A DNA stretch of 64,000 bases from Monoplex corrugatus (GCA_030674185.1 JAPXFY010000026.1:45601693-45665692), one strand, 5' to 3'. Numbered from the stretch's first letter, positions 1-59,699 are shown. A program made the numbers and translations. The notes: generated by a model from the sequence alone, not told the origin.

Positions 1-532
1 ACAATTTTTTACCATCCATCATTTTAAACTGTGAACCTCTGATGTCAAACCTAACAGCATCTTCACACTTCACGTTTTTTTGTTTGTTTGTTTTTTTGAA
101 AAGGTCTTTCTTCTTCTGTCAGATCTTAGAAGTTGACGGTCAGAAGCCAGCTGGATGGTCTGAAGTGAAGAAATGCCGTGTGAAGTCAAGGTCTCTTTCC
201 ACACCATCGATCAGGTTGTCCTTGGTCTGCCTCTCGCTTTTTACATCCAGACATCTTTTACTTATATGCTTGTTGGGCCAGCTGGTGAAACTTCAGTTCA
301 GTTTTATATTGTTTACAGCCCAGCGACTACTAGAACCAGGCCCTGACACATATCAGGCTTAACATCCACTTGAAAACGACACCCAGGTTAACTAAAAGGA
401 CAACACTGCATCTCACCAGAGACTAACACACTTCCCTGGCTTGACTTAGGCAGTCGATGTTGTTCACCATTCCTGACGAGTCTCTATCATGCCTATGAAG
501 AGACCCAAACATTCCTATGACGACCAACATGA
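1..532. other. non-coding flank with a SINE/LINE-tail fragment
   Basis: No gene recognised. Bases about 300-360 (TTTACAGCCCAGCGACTACT and CATATCAGGCTTAACA) match the terminus of dispersed repeat family A, also seen near 15060, 49785, 55860 and 62840. Confidence 0.55.
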
Positions 533-1646
533 GCCTCAAGGCCCTGACACACACCTAACCTCAAGGCCTGACACACACCTGACCTCAAGGCCTTACACAC
601 ACCTGACCTCAAGGCCTAACACACACCTGACCTCAAGGCCTTAACACACACCTGACCTCAAGGCCCTTGACACACACCTGACCTCAAGGCCCTGACACAC
701 ACCTGACCTCAAGGCCCTGACACACACCTGACCTCAAGGCCCTGACACACACCTGACCTCAAGGCCTAACACACACCTGACCTCAAGGCCTGACACACAC
801 CTGACCTCAAGGCCTTGACACACACCTGACCTCAAGGCCTTGACACACACCTGACCTCAAGGCCTTGAACACACACCTGACCTCAAGGCCTGACACACAC
901 CTGACCTCAAGGCCCTGACACACACCTGACCTCAAGGCCTTAACACACACCTGACCTCAAGGCCTTAACACACACCTGACCTCAAGGCCTTAACACACAC
1001 CTGACCTCAAGGCCCTGACACACACCTGACCTCAAGGCCTTGAACACACACCTGACCTCAAGGCCTTGAACACACACCTGACCTCAAGGCCCTGACACAC
1101 ACCTGACCTCAAGGCCTTAACACACACCTGACCTCAAGGCCTAACACCACCCACCCTGACCTCAAGGCCTTAACACACACCTGACCTCAAGGCCTTACAC
1201 ACACCTGACCCTCAAGGCCTTAACACACACCTGACCACAAGGCCTACACACACCTGACCTCAAGGCCCTTGACACACACCTGACCTCAAGGCCCTGACAC
1301 ACACCTGACCTCAAGGCCCTGACACACACCTGACCTCAAGGCCCTGACACACACCTGACCTCAAGGCCCTGACACACACCTGACCTCAAGGCCTAACACA
1401 CCTGACCTCAAGGCCTTAACACACACCTGACCTCAAGGCCCTGACACACACCTGACCTCAAGGCCTGACACACACCTGACCTCAAGGCCCTGACACACAC
1501 CTGACCTCAAGGTGCCCCTGACCTCAAGGCCTTGACACACACCTGACCTCAAGGCCCTGACACACACCTGACCTCAAGGCCTGACTACACACCTGACCTC
1601 AAGGCCCTAACACACACCTGACCTCAAGGCCTGACACACACCTGAT
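533..1646. repeat. 25-bp minisatellite (CTCAAGGCCxTGACACACACCTGAC)
   Basis: About 44 tandem units containing CTCAAGGCC and ACACACCTGAC. Length varies between 23 and 27 bases, mostly in the CC/CCC/CTT stretch after AAGG. It lies beyond the 3' end of the GARNL3 gene. Confidence 0.95.
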
Positions 1647-2520
1647 GTTCTATACAGATACTGGCCCAGAACAGACAAGAGTAGAGAATCTTCATTGCTG
1701 CCTTCATGCCACTGGCATAATGGGCAGGAAGTGCGTAACTTATTCCATGTAATTCAGATATTAGCTATATCATTCGGGTGAAGCACGTATAACCTGGGCG
1801 TTAGTGGTCGGTTTACCAGAAGCACCATAGTCCACATAATTATAGGATATCGGTCCACGTTATTTAGTAACAATAGTTTCCCAATTCAAGAAGAAAATCC
1901 AGCATGGCTTAACAACTGCTTGAGATCCATGCAGCATTTGGTTGTAGTTCAAGGATAACAGTCCGCACACTTTATGGGTCTGGCTACAGGATTCGGAGAC
2001 AAGTCTGTAGAAATCAAGAAATCGGGGATAAAAGTCCCCTCAACTGAAGGATCACAGTTAACACGATGCGAGGCAGAATGATCTGCACAGTTCAGAGACA
2101 ACACAACTGTCCACATCGTTCTAAGACAATAATCACTACATCCCAGGGATAATCGTCCAGCACCAATGGGACCATACACAGTTGGTTTTAGGTGAAGAAG
2201 CTTCCCATACGTCAGGATCAAAACTAACTGTCCATTAATTTAAAACCGTTTGTGATCAGGCCATGTTAGCTGAAAGTTAAATTCCACCACAAAACGTGCG
2301 TAGCAGACGACCTTAAAGCCTACACTGTCAGTTGTTCAGCACTTTCCAAATAAATCAGAGTTTCAATTTATCAGAAAACAAGGAGAGAATACACACTCTT
2401 TCTTCCAGTCTTGTGACTTAATTTGAATGCAGAAATGAAGGTGCACAGTAAACTAACTTAACTTCTGCAGGGAACCATCCCATTTATGCTGTAGAGCGGC
2501 CAGAAACACTGATCAAGTTT
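1647..2520. other. unassigned single-copy-looking sequence
   Basis: No tandem structure and no recognised protein. A minus-strand open frame of 90 codons (1949-2221) shows no familiar motif and is probably chance. Confidence 0.4.
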
Positions 2521-2544
2521 CCTGGTAATGTTCAGGTCCACGTC

Positions 2545-2830
2545 AATGTGTGGCTCTAAGAGTGGAGTTTGTTTTAACAAGAATTCATCCACCTCCAACA
2601 ATTCCATACGCTCCCCTTCTAAATCTGCTGGTAGTTATCTGGTAAACTCCTTGGACCTGCGCAGAACCCTACGCGCTTGCAAGGTCTTGAAATGGGGAAG
2701 AGGGACCGGGATCTACGAAACCCTGGCATCACCAAAGTGAATGGAGCATTAAGGTGGCCAGTGAACAAGCCGACGTGTATGTTGTGGGGTGGAATTGAAC
2801 TCCAGACACAAGATCTTTATGAACAGAGCC
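2545..2830 (-). repeat. SINE-like family B copy
   Basis: GGAGTTTGTTTTAACAAGAA, then ATACGCTCC, TCTGCTGGTAGTTATCTGG and TTGCAAGGTCTTGAAATGGG follow the same order as copies near 33580-33715, 61920-62010 and, reversed, 19370-19560, 26890-27070 and 59980-60115. A GAATTGAACTCCAG stretch near 2792 resembles a reversed tRNA B box. Confidence 0.6.
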
Positions 2831-2949
2831 AGCTACCCCCCTGTACCGGTCCTGAAGTCTTCGTTCCTCTGTCATAACAGACTACCTCTGAACATATATC
2901 TTTTGGGCACACTTTATGAGCTCTTGTCAAGGTTCTTCTCACAGATCTT

Positions 2950-3250
2950 TCAAGTTTATCAAAAACGTGAACGATCTTCTTCTGAATTTGTTAGTTTTCC
3001 TTTCTTCACAGCTACAGTCAGGAATCTTCTTTTCATTTTCAATTAAGAGCCTTTCCAGAGGATGTGTCTTCAAATACAACCACAAAAATCTTCTCTTAAT
3101 TTCCTTACATCAGTCAAGTTTATCAAAAACGTGCTGATATTCTTCTGACTTTGTTAGTTTTCCTTTTTCACAGGTGTAGTCAGGAATCTTCCTTTTCAAC
3201 TAAGACCCTCTCCAGAGGATGTGTCTTCAAACACAATCTTCAATTAATTT
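2950..3250. repeat. two-copy tandem repeat of about 164 bp
   Basis: The stretch from 2950 (TCAAGTTTATCAAAAACGTG) recurs from 3114 with scattered changes and the same order of landmarks (TTAGTTTTCC, CAGTCAGGAATCTTC, CCAGAGGATGTGTCTTC). It lies in the 3' flank or long 3' UTR of the gene. Short open frames here are not convincing. Confidence 0.75.
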
Positions 3251-3444
3251 CCCCAGCATGCTTACGTTCTTTTTTTTTCATATTTTTTATTATGTTTTTG
3301 CATTTCCTTGTCAAAAACTTCTCAGTTTGAGTAAAATCTTTACCAAAGACTTCTTCCAACAGAGTTCCCCAAGAATCTTCTCTCAAGATCTTTCTCAAAT
3401 GGTGTATCAAGCACACTGTCATCATTTTCTCATCTCAAGCACAT

Positions 3445-3450
3445 TTTATT
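3445..3450 (-). promoter_or_regulatory. possible poly(A) signal of GARNL3
   Basis: AATAAA on the minus strand, about 350 bases after the stop codon, followed by a GT-containing stretch near 3420. A second candidate is at about 3287-3292. There is no transcript evidence, and the region is AT-rich enough for chance matches. Confidence 0.35.
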
Positions 3451-3798
3451 TTTCTCATGATGTCATGCCATTTTAAACAATTTCAACAATCTCTTAATTA
3501 TCAAGAAAAACATCCAAATTTCTGTCGTTTTCCACAACCCCCCTCAAGTACATCTTTAGAAAGTCTTTTCAATATTCCAGGAAATCAAGATTCTTCTCAT
3601 ACTTTCTCCAAAAACTCCTTTTAGGATTCTCATCACGATATGTCAAAATTATTTGTCTGAAACCTCTTTCAAAAAACTTCCTCAAAACCAGATTCTCCTG
3701 AAAGACACTTCTCAGCAATCTTCAGAAATCACCACCACACTAACGCCTTCAGCCATGACGTCATCGTCACGCGGATGACGTGGCTGGTTCTGTCTACG

Positions 3799-51222
<47,424 letters not shown>

Positions 51223-51409
51223 CTGGAAAAAAAAAACATCAATCAATAATCATCAATGAATAAACCAATGAATCAATATAAAGCCACCCAACTGCTTTTA
51301 AAAAAATAAACACTTTAAGAGAAAAATAAAAAGTAAAAAATGTCAAAATGTAGATATTTGTCTGTCATAAAAACGGTTGCCTTAAATTAGTTAAAATGTA
51401 CATCCTTCG

Positions 51410-51578
51410 ACAAACAAACAAATAAATAAAAGAATTAAACAAGCGATCAAACAAACAAAATATACGTCCTTTAACAAACAAATAAACAAACAAACTTACA
51501 AATACACGTCCTTTAACAAACAAGCAATCAAACAAGCAAAAAGCAAGCAAGCAAGCAAGCAAACAAACAAACAAATCC

Positions 51579-51616
<38 letters not shown>

Positions 51617-51925
51617 AAACAACAACAACAACAATCCTTGAACAAAGCAAACAAGCAAACAAAAACAAATAAACAAAGAACCTTAAAATACACATCCTTT
51701 AACAAACAAACAAGCAAACAAAAACAACCAACCTTATTAAAACATACACCCTTTAACAAACAAGCAAACAAAAACAACCAACCTTATTAAAACATACACC
51801 CTTTAACAAACAAGCAAACAAAAACAACCAACCTTATTAAAACATACACCCTTTAACAAACAAGCAAACAAAAACAACCAACCTTATTAAAACATACACC
51901 CTATAACAAACAAACAAACAAACTG
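51410..51925. repeat. AAAC/CAAG tracts and a four-copy 50-bp repeat
   Basis: AAAC-type repeats with CA repeats at 51582-51613. From about 51720 to 51920 there are four almost identical 50-base units (CAACCAACCTTATTAAAACA, TACACCCTTTAACAAACAAG). Confidence 0.9.
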
Positions 51926-52189
51926 GCTACCATGGAAAACATTCATCACAATTCGATAAACAATTTGGAGCAGTCAAGCAGCAGCGCGGTTTTTAACACA
52001 ACATTATTTTCCTCGGTTCCACTGCAATGGCCTCTTCCTCTTTCCTTCACCATCTACATACACGGCCAGGTCACATCTGCTGATGAATATGGCCGTCTCT
52101 TTTTCTTTTCTTTCCTGGTGGTCAGGGGAGTATCGCTTTTTCTTTCATTCGCTGACGGCCCATCTGCCATAAATTCGAGGCCGTGAATC

Positions 52190-52640
52190 TGGTTCAAAAA
52201 TTCCGTCTTTTTCTGTCCTCACCTGGTCAGTCATTCCTTTCTTCTACCCTCAATTGGTGTCAGTGCCATTCTCTGCACTAATTGGAGGTCAAAAGAGTTC
52301 ACTTCCTTTTTTTCTGTCGCTCAACTTGGGGTCAAAGATTTGGCGGTCAAAGAGTTCAGTTCCTTTTTCTTCTGTCGCTCAACTTGGGTCAAAAGAGTTC
52401 AGTTCCTTTTTCTTCGTGTCATGATGTCAAATTCACTCCTATTCTGTCGCTCACTGGTCAAAAGAGATTCAGTTTTTCCTTTATTCTTTCTTTTTCGCTC
52501 AACCTGGTGGTCAAAAGAGTTCGTTTTCATATGCTGTTCAACTTCGTGGGCAAAACAATTCCTTTTTCTTCTGTCATTCAACCTGGTGGTCAAGAGTTCC
52601 TTTTTCTTCTTTCGTTCACTGTTGATATTGCCAGGTCCCA
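52190..52640. repeat. about 45-bp decayed minisatellite
   Basis: Repeats of GTCAAAAGAGTTCAGTTCCT + TTTTCTTCTGTCGCTCAACT at irregular spacing with many indels. No real coding signal in its frames. Confidence 0.75.
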
Positions 52641-52879
52641 TCTAGCGATGGATGTAGCCATTTTTTTCCCAGTTCCTGCGTGTTGCATGGAGCGTGGTGA
52701 TAGTGGACTTATGTAGTCGGCCATGTCTTCTGTTGCTCCACTTGACAGAGGTAACAGGGCTGAAATACGTGTTTAGCTGTTTGAGTCCTCTTGGCTGTAT
52801 GGGGAAGGTTGGCGATGACCTTGCTTTCACTTTGGGCATTGCTGTGTGGACTGAGTCCACTGAAGATGATATTGTAAGG

Positions 52880-53190
52880 AGACGCACGCACGCGCGCGCG
52901 CGCACTCACACACACACGCGCGCTTGCTTGCATACACACAGTTGAATCTAAACAAAGACAACACAGGCGCGCGCACACACATATACACACACAGACACAC
53001 ACACAACAGACACACAAACACGCAGATGTATCTAAAGACACACACACACAACACACACACACACACAGAGACACACACACACACACACTGTCTCTCTCTC
53101 TCATTCACAAACACAGACAGACAGACAGACAGAGAGAGATTTGTCTGAAAGCACACGTGAATAGACGTCAAAAAGAAATATTGAACAAAC
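52880..53190. repeat. CA repeats, GACA and flanking motif
   Basis: CA/CG repeats, CT at 53090-53101, GACA at 53114-53132, then GTCTGAAAGCACACGTGAAT and AGACGTCAAAAAG at 53143, the same motif as at 11850. Confidence 0.8.
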
Positions 53191-53439
53191 GGAACGCATA
53201 GACATTAACACTAGCCTGACAAATCTGAATTAGTTTTTTTTCCCTCCCTCCCTCTCCCCTCAACCCCCTTCTCGCTCTCTGTGGCTTCGTTGCTTCACTT
53301 CCGTTTCCGTGGCGTCACTTCCATATGCCATACATCAGCATGATCATTCCCTCCGCTCTCATTCGTCCCCCTCTACCCCTCTCTCTCTTTAATACGTAGA
53401 GGACAAAAGGAACATCCGCACACCAAGGTTTTATTGACC

Positions 53440-53579
53440 TTCCTGAAAAAGATGGGTGGGAGGAGGAAGAGAGAGGAAGGGGAGAGGGGAGAGGAACAGG
53501 AGAGAGAGAAGAGAGGGGGGGGGGTTGCGTGGGTTGAGAGAGAAGGGAAGTATGTTTATAATGCGTGCGTTATATGTGT

Positions 53580-53611
<32 letters not shown>

Positions 53612-53695
53612 TTTGTGTGTGTGTGTGTGTGTGTGTGTTGTGTGTGTGTGTGTGATGTGTGCGTGTTATAGTGTGTTGTGTGTAGTGGTGTGTGT

Positions 53696-53748
<53 letters not shown>

Positions 53749-53888
53749 TGTTTGTGTGTGTGATGTACGTGCGTGTTCATACGTCGTGTGTGTGTGTGTG
53801 TGTGTGTGAAAGCGTGTATACGTATGTGTGTGTGAATAGGAATTGACAGAGGGGTTAGTGGAGAGAGGGAGGGGGAGAGAAGAGATAC

Positions 53889-53955
<67 letters not shown>

Positions 53956-54177
53956 CACTCAATTTTTCGTTACTACTATATGTTTCATGCCCCCTAAACA
54001 GAAAGGCAGGCAGGCAGACATACAGACAGAACTTAGATGTATAGACAGATGGATGGACGGAGAGACATAGACAGATGGATGGATAGACAGACATAGATAG
54101 ATAGATGGACAGACAGACAACAGACCAATAGGACAGATAGATGTGAAGCATTCTTTATTTCCGAGGGGGGGAGAGAG

Positions 54178-54217
<40 letters not shown>

Positions 54218-54290
54218 AGAGGAGAGACAGACAGACAGACGAGACAGAGAGTCAGAGACAGAGAGATCAACAGACAGAAAGATAGAGGTA
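53440..54290. repeat. GA, GT and GACA/GATA simple repeats
   Basis: GA-rich at 53450-53520, GT at 53577-53810, (GA)n at 53893-53951, AGACAGATGGATGG-type repeats at 54005-54130, and GA at 54166-54265. Confidence 0.93.
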
Positions 54291-54695
54291 AAGCGACAGT
54301 GAGAACATAACGGTCAGCTCAATCTACAATGTATTATTCTCTGCCATGTTCTTACCACCCCCAATCCCATCCGCCACCAGCATAGTTCACATACAGGCGA
54401 GCACCGCCATCAAGGACAACGTGTATATGTGTCTTGGAACAAGGCCAGATCTTTTCCCCCACCTCTCCACAATGTCTGACAGATTTACATTCCAACATTA
54501 AATTCATTATAAACCAGCTGACCCCTTTCAGGCACCGGCAGAGCTGTCAACACTTGCCCCTCCCCTTCCATACACACATTCAATTTTCTTCAAATCTCTA
54601 GATTAAAGACAGTCCCTCCTCCAATGTTTATTCCCTGTTCACTAGGGCACAACTGACATAGGTACACTAAGTGTGCTTATCGGTAAAATGTTCTC

Positions 54696-54890
54696 TTAAC
54701 CCTTTCACTCCCGGACCCCGTCCACCAGCATCTTGCATTGTCAACTGTGCTAGCAAAGAAAAAAACTTAATCTTTCGATTCCCTTACCCTTTCTACCAAC
54801 TTCCTGCAGGAAGCTGGTGGATAGGGTGAGGGAGTCAAAGGGTTAAGTTTTTGAAGTTGATGGATAGGGTGCAGGAATCAAAGGGATTAA
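54696..54890. mobile_element. TTAA-bounded foldback element (family C), copy 1
   Basis: TTAACCCTTTCACTCCCGGA at the left end, AATCAAAGGGATTAA at the right. The central imperfect palindrome (54762-54851) is centred on CTGCAG with AGCTGGTGGATAGGG and its reverse. About 195 bp, no coding capacity. Confidence 0.78.
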
Positions 54891-54945
54891 ATCGGTTAGC
54901 ACAGGCTTGCTTACCGTCTGAGTATACACGCGCAAAGCTCCTCTG

Positions 54946-55137
54946 TTAACCCTTTGACTCTCGTATCATGTCCACCATCATTCTGCATTGCAACCCATCT
55001 GGCAAAGCAAAAACTTAACCCTTTGATTCCTTCACCTTATCCACCAGCTTCTTGCAGGAAACTTATGGATAGGGTGAAGGAGTCAAAGGGTTAATTTTCT
55101 GTACTTGGTAGTGAGGTTACGGGAGTCAAAGGATTAA
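54946..55137. mobile_element. TTAA-bounded foldback element (family C), copy 2
   Basis: TTAACCCTTTGACTCTCG to GGGAGTCAAAGGATTAA, with an imperfect central palindrome at 55010-55099. Only about 55 bases separate it from copy 1. Confidence 0.75.
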
Positions 55138-55144
55138 TGCCTTA

Positions 55145-55800
55145 TCAATAGTTAGCTGTATCGGTAAGTCAGCAGGTGTTTTCCGGCCCATACATCCTGA
55201 CTAACTCCTCCTCCTCCTCCCCCAGGAGCAGTTAGCGCTGGCTTGGTGCATTCCTTGAACCAGTGTGGATTCTTGACAAGAATGGCTAAAGAAGAGCAGT
55301 GCAAAACAGACCCGTGGATCTGTTACATGTATCTCATCACTGGCACCGATGGTCAGCCAGCACGCATAGTCAGGGAAAAATTAATGCATTTCACTCGATA
55401 CTTCATGTACATTCCTTCCGGTTTAAAAACATCACAAACTTTCTTCACACAGAATGAATTAAAAACATGTTTTCTTTAGTGCACATTAGGCTGAAATAGA
55501 AATATATACTGAAATGATGAACTGGCCGCAAATAAGTTGTTGAGGATGCAGAAAAATGTATCACCGTTCACTATAAAGCACACGAAACCAAAAGTAGGTC
55601 GAGATAGGGAGGCCAAATTGTACCAAAGAATTTTGTAAAGTGCATTTATAACTTAATCGTTACCTTTTACTTTTTCATCATGTAAACATTTATAATCTTC
55701 TGAGGCAATATGTTGAAACAGTCAGCTTTAGACTTCGTACACATTTTTGTGTATGCTGTTTTCAACGAAATATACTGATACGGCCAAGTATACTGACAAG
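55145..55800 (+). repeat. dispersed repeat family D, copy 2
   Basis: Same order of landmarks as 23075-23680. Starts TAGCTGTATCGGTAAGTCAG and ends near TTTTCAACGAAATATACTGA. A 78-codon plus frame (55243-55479) is a by-product. Confidence 0.75.
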
Positions 55801-55849
55801 ACGTTAACACTCGTCTTTTCTAACTTTCCTTACTGTTATTGTTAGTTTT

Positions 55850-56375
55850 GTTTAAAGCCCAGCCGACTGCCTGGAGCCATATCAGGGCTACAACTGTTTT
55901 CAAAACATACACTACTGCAATAGGTAAAAAAAGGAAAATTAAGTACACATATCAATGCATTTGCACACATAATCTAAGTAGATGCCCCTGTCACTGGCCA
56001 CTCTGTCCAATTTATCACACAGCGGATTTAAAAAAAACAAACCTGAATACAAATTGAAACATAACTAAGGCCACTAAAACATAAATAAAAACAGGCCTAA
56101 TTACCTAAAATTCTTCGCATACCTCATTTCCCCAGAGCCAAAAACGCACTTAATAAATGTTCCCAATTATTAATCGTAAGAGAAAGTACAAAAGACTTTA
56201 TCGAACACATACAGGTAAACGGACCAGCAAGGTACAAAATGACAGGAAGAGATGACAAGAAAGCAAAGAAACAAAAAAGGGAACAGAAAAGAGGAAATTT
56301 GTTGCACAGTTTTTCCAGAAGGTGGGGATATCATTTATACCGAAAGAGCCCTCGGCATCCCCACAAGGGGATCTA
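55850..56375 (+). repeat. dispersed repeat family A, near full copy
   Basis: AGCCCAGCCGACTGCCTGGA, CATATCAGGGCTACAAC, GCCCCTGTCACTGGCCAC and TTTATACCGAAAGAGCCCTC, ending GGCATCCCCACAAGGGGAT. Confidence 0.88.
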
Positions 56376-56454
56376 GGCCCAACCAAATTTACAATCTAAG
56401 ATCGGCTGTGGTTTCGTGCCCTGGCAGCTTTCTATGTTATCATCCATGATAGCA

Positions 56455-57010
56455 CAGAAAAAGATCTAATCCTTTCGATCCCTGTTCCCATCTAACAACT
56501 TCCTGCATTAACACCCACGCCAGCAATGCAAAAAACTTGACCCATTCACTCCCTGTCCTGTCCACTAGCTTCCTGTATTAACAGACCTGACAGCGCAGCA
56601 GACCCGTTGATTCTCTCCGTTTCCTGATTTATCAGCCACGATCGCAAAGCAAAACAAAGCAAAACAAAACAAAGCAAAGCAAAACAAAACAAAACTTAAC
56701 CCTTTTCCTCTCTCACCTGTCCACCAGTTTCCTTCCTGCATTATCAGACATAAGAAAGTAAAAAAAAAAGTACAACCTCTTAACTCCCTCACCCTATCCA
56801 CTAGCTTTCTGCATCATCAGACATAATAAAGCGAAAACTTAACCCTTTCGCTTTCTCTCTCTATCCACCAGCTTCCTGTACTCACACCCAAAGTAGCAAT
56901 GCAAAAAAAAACTTTTCACTCCCTCATCCTATCAACCAGCTTCCTGTATTATCATCTGTGACAGCATAGCAGACCATTTGAATCTCTACACTTGTTGAAT
57001 TAAAAGCAAA
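56455..57010. repeat. tandem run of family C left-arm units
   Basis: About eight degenerate units with CTTAACCCTTT, TCCCT-ACCC-ATCCACCAGC and TTCCTGCATTATCA, spaced about 60-70 bases. Confidence 0.75.
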
Positions 57011-57029
57011 AATAGTTATAAAAAAACTG

Positions 57030-57303
57030 CTCCCGTGGTGTAGTGGTTGGTGCAATGGCAACAGACTATCGACAGGAATGTTGCAGGTTCAAATGCCTAT
57101 CAGCCTTTCAAAATCATTTCGGGAATTTCGGGCCCCAACCAGCTCCTACCCAGAGTTGAGCCTGCCACAGGACACAATGGGCAGACTGAATCATACATAT
57201 GAATCTTACCTACTTCACGGTAGCGTCACTGACGGTATAGCTTAAATTTCCTGACCAGCACCGCAGGTGTCTGTATCTCTCGGGCCTGGTTGACGCCAGG
57301 ATA
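57030..57303 (+). repeat. SINE family S, left part with tRNA-like head
   Basis: CTCCCGTGGTGTAGTGGTTG at 57030 resembles a tRNA 5' half and A box (TRGYNNARNGG). GCAGGTTCAAATGCC at about 57082 resembles a B box. The body (CTCCTACCCAGAGTTGAGCC, GCGTCACTGACGG, CATCTCTCGGGC as TATCTCTCGGGC) matches 30390-30600. It is a tRNA-derived SINE, not a functional tRNA. It is interrupted by the mariner. Confidence 0.78.
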
Positions 57304-57305
57304 TA

Positions 57306-58644
57306 CGAGGGTACTTTCCAGTAGAATGAGACCACGTCTGTATAGCTTGAAAACGCATTTACAGAAAATGGAAAATTACATCACAGAAAACATCAGTCTA
57401 TGATGTAATTCTGTGCCAAATTTCGTTATTCATCTTTGATCCGTCTTAGGTTTCTGACAGTGTATGTCAAGGCCCTGTCAACACTGATTTGAAAAATGGC
57501 AAAGAAAATGGCGTTTTCAACAGCGGTTTATCGCAGCTACATCAAGGTACGTGTCGCCCTCGGAAAGAATGCATCCGAAATACTTGCGGACATGAGAGCT
57601 TTGGGACAACCTTCTGCTCCTTCGAAAGCAACTGTGTGCAGATGGGTAAAACATTTTGCAAGTGGCCAGGCCAGCACTGAAGACAACAGGGGGAAATGCG
57701 AAAAAGCAAAAAGTGCGAAGAAAAGTTAGTGGCTAGTGTGAAGGCAATGGTTGATGCTGATTCAAGAGTCAGCTTTGAAGAGTTCGCTGATTGTCTCGAC
57801 ATTCATTCGTCGACTGCATCGAGGATTCTTAGAAATCAGCTTGGCTTCAGGAAGGTGTCATCAAGATGGATCCCTCATATTTTGACGCCAGAAAATAAGG
57901 AGGGGGGGTAGGTTACGTTTCTGCCAAGATATGCTTAAAATTTACAAGAACTGCGACCCTAAGCAGCTGGATGAAATTGTGACAGGTGAAGAAACCTGGG
58001 TGCACATGTATGAACCTCGGAGAAAGTCACAGAACAAGGCCTGGATTCCTAAAGGTGGGATTCCTCCTCAAACCACTCGTCGTCAACGTTCGCAAAAGAA
58101 AGTGTCATACACCATCTTTTTCAACACAAAGGGGATCGTGCTACAGAAACCATGCAAACAAGGAGAGACCATCACCGGAAAGTTCTACAGAGACTCAGTA
58201 CTGTCTGACATCAAGACGTTTCATGCAATTTCCCGACCAACCACAGGCATGAGAGGAATCAAGATTCTTCATGATAACGCACCTGCTCACAAGTCAAGAC
58301 TCGTACGAGAATACCTTGCAACCGAGAACATCCATACTTTGCTACACCCTGCTTACTCCCCAGACTTTGCAACCTGTGACTTTTACCTGTTTCCACATCT
58401 GAAGAAATCACTGGCAGGAAGAAGTTTCAAGAGCCGAGCAGCCTTGGGAACGGCGGTTTTCCAGTGTCTGTCACATATACCTAAATAAGCCTACAGAGCG
58501 GCATTTCTACAGTGGATCGAGCCAATATAGAAGTGTGTGGCAGCAGGAGGTGAATACTTCGAACAGATCAAATGAATCATTTTTTTGCCGGTGAGTCTTT
58601 GACATATAAGTTCGTTGGTCTCATTCTGCTGGAAAGTACCCTCG
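57306..58644 (+). mobile_element. mariner element, 1339 bp, with 29-bp inverted ends
   Basis: Left end CGAGGGTACTTTCCAGTAGA continues ATGAGACCA. The right end, reversed, is identical except for one base over 29. TA flanks both sides (57304-57305 and 58645-58646), the mariner target. Its interior carries a broken DD34D transposase. Removing it restores a continuous SINE S sequence. Confidence 0.93.
57496..58575 (+). pseudogene. broken mariner transposase (DD34D)
   Basis: Starts MAKKMAFSTAVYRSYIK at 57496. The N-terminal helix-turn-helix region spans 57496-57910 in two frames, followed by RWIPHIL and a third segment from about 57900. Conserved motifs: TGEETWVH (where the first catalytic Asp is usual, Glu is present), HDNAPAHKSRL, and SPDFATCDFYLFP. 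Thirty-four residues separate the second and third acidic residues. Frameshifts lie near 57700 and 57905 (a G-run GGAGGGGGGG). A stop occurs at 58486-58488, with out-of-frame C-terminal remains to about 58575. Not functional as it stands. Confidence 0.9.
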
Positions 58645-58646
58645 TA

Positions 58647-58760
58647 TCATGATAGTAAGAGTAGAGCACAATCTTGTCACGCAGTCTGTACCCTAAATGG
58701 AACTCGATAGCTTAATGACTATTAACTTCCTCGTCACCATCATCACAGCATTATAAAAAC
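58647..58760 (+). repeat. SINE family S, right part
   Basis: TCATGATAGTAAGAGTAGAG, CACAATCTTGTCACGCAGTC and ATGGAACTCGATAGCTTAAT continue the SINE interrupted at 57303, aligned to 30575-30660. Confidence 0.7.
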
Positions 58761-58934
58761 TGTTTCTGCGTATGTGACCATTAAGGTGGCGTAGAAAAAA
58801 ATAGTGGGGGAGGAGGGTGGAGAAAGAGAAAGAAAGAAAAAGAAAGGAAAAAAAAAAGGAAACAGTGAGCACAGAAGAAAATGCTCGATTGTATGGATTG
58901 CGATACAAATCTTAAAAAAGAAAAGAAGAAGAAA

Positions 58935-59475
58935 ACATAACCCTTTCGCTCCCTCACCCTGTCCACCAGTTTCCTGCATAATCAACCTTGACAGCAAAGC
59001 AAAAACTTAACCCTTTTTGATTCTATCACCTTGTCCAACAGCCGTCTCCTACATTGTGAACCTTGACAGCAAACAGGAACCAGAAAAAACACGAAAGAAT
59101 AAGAACGCGTATTTAATACAACAAGACAAGACAGGACAAATTTGGCCTTTGTCAAGCGTAAGATCACAAACAAACCAACACCAGATACAAAAATTTTGAG
59201 AAAAAAACTGAAACTTCCCTGCTGCTGTGTTCAATGCAAGAAAAGGAATCAGCAAAGCAAAACCTTAACCCTGTCTGACTCCCTCACCCTGTCCACCAGC
59301 TTCCTGCATTATCAGGTCAAGATAGCAAAGCAAAAACTTAACCCTTTCTATCTTCCTCTGCACTGTCAGCCAAGATAGCAAAACAAAACGTTTCACTCCC
59401 CTCACCCTGTCTACCGGCTTTCTGTGATATCACACATGACAACAAAGCAAAAAACTTAACCCTTTCATTCCCTAA
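58935..59475. repeat. tandem run of family C left-arm units
   Basis: About seven units with AACCCTTTC, CTCCCTCACCCTGTCCACCA, GCTTCCTGCATTATCA and AGCAAAGCAAAAACTT, period about 65-75 bases. Confidence 0.78.
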
Positions 59476-59699
59476 TCCAAACATATGCCTTCGCGGCTCC
59501 TCAACGGTCCACACCTTGACTCAAATTTGGTAAAGACCAATTTAGAAATGACTGAGAGAATCTTGCGAACACATTTTGATCACAGACAGACAGACACACA
59601 CACACACACACACAAGACAGACATTCCTCCCAAGTAGTATGAAATAAAGGAAATTTTTAAAAAAAGGGACGAGGGGTAGGGTACAGATTGTCTCATAAA

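Noticed and set aside
54360..54460. Possible minus-strand exon reading ..VVLDGGARLYVNYAGGG
   Set aside because: No matching acceptor and donor in phase with the 51222 exon, and no similarity to Rap-GAP sequence; more likely a repeat piece.
57030..57105. tRNA gene
   Set aside because: A and B box-like segments are present, but no clean cloverleaf is evident and the sequence continues into a SINE body found elsewhere in the window.
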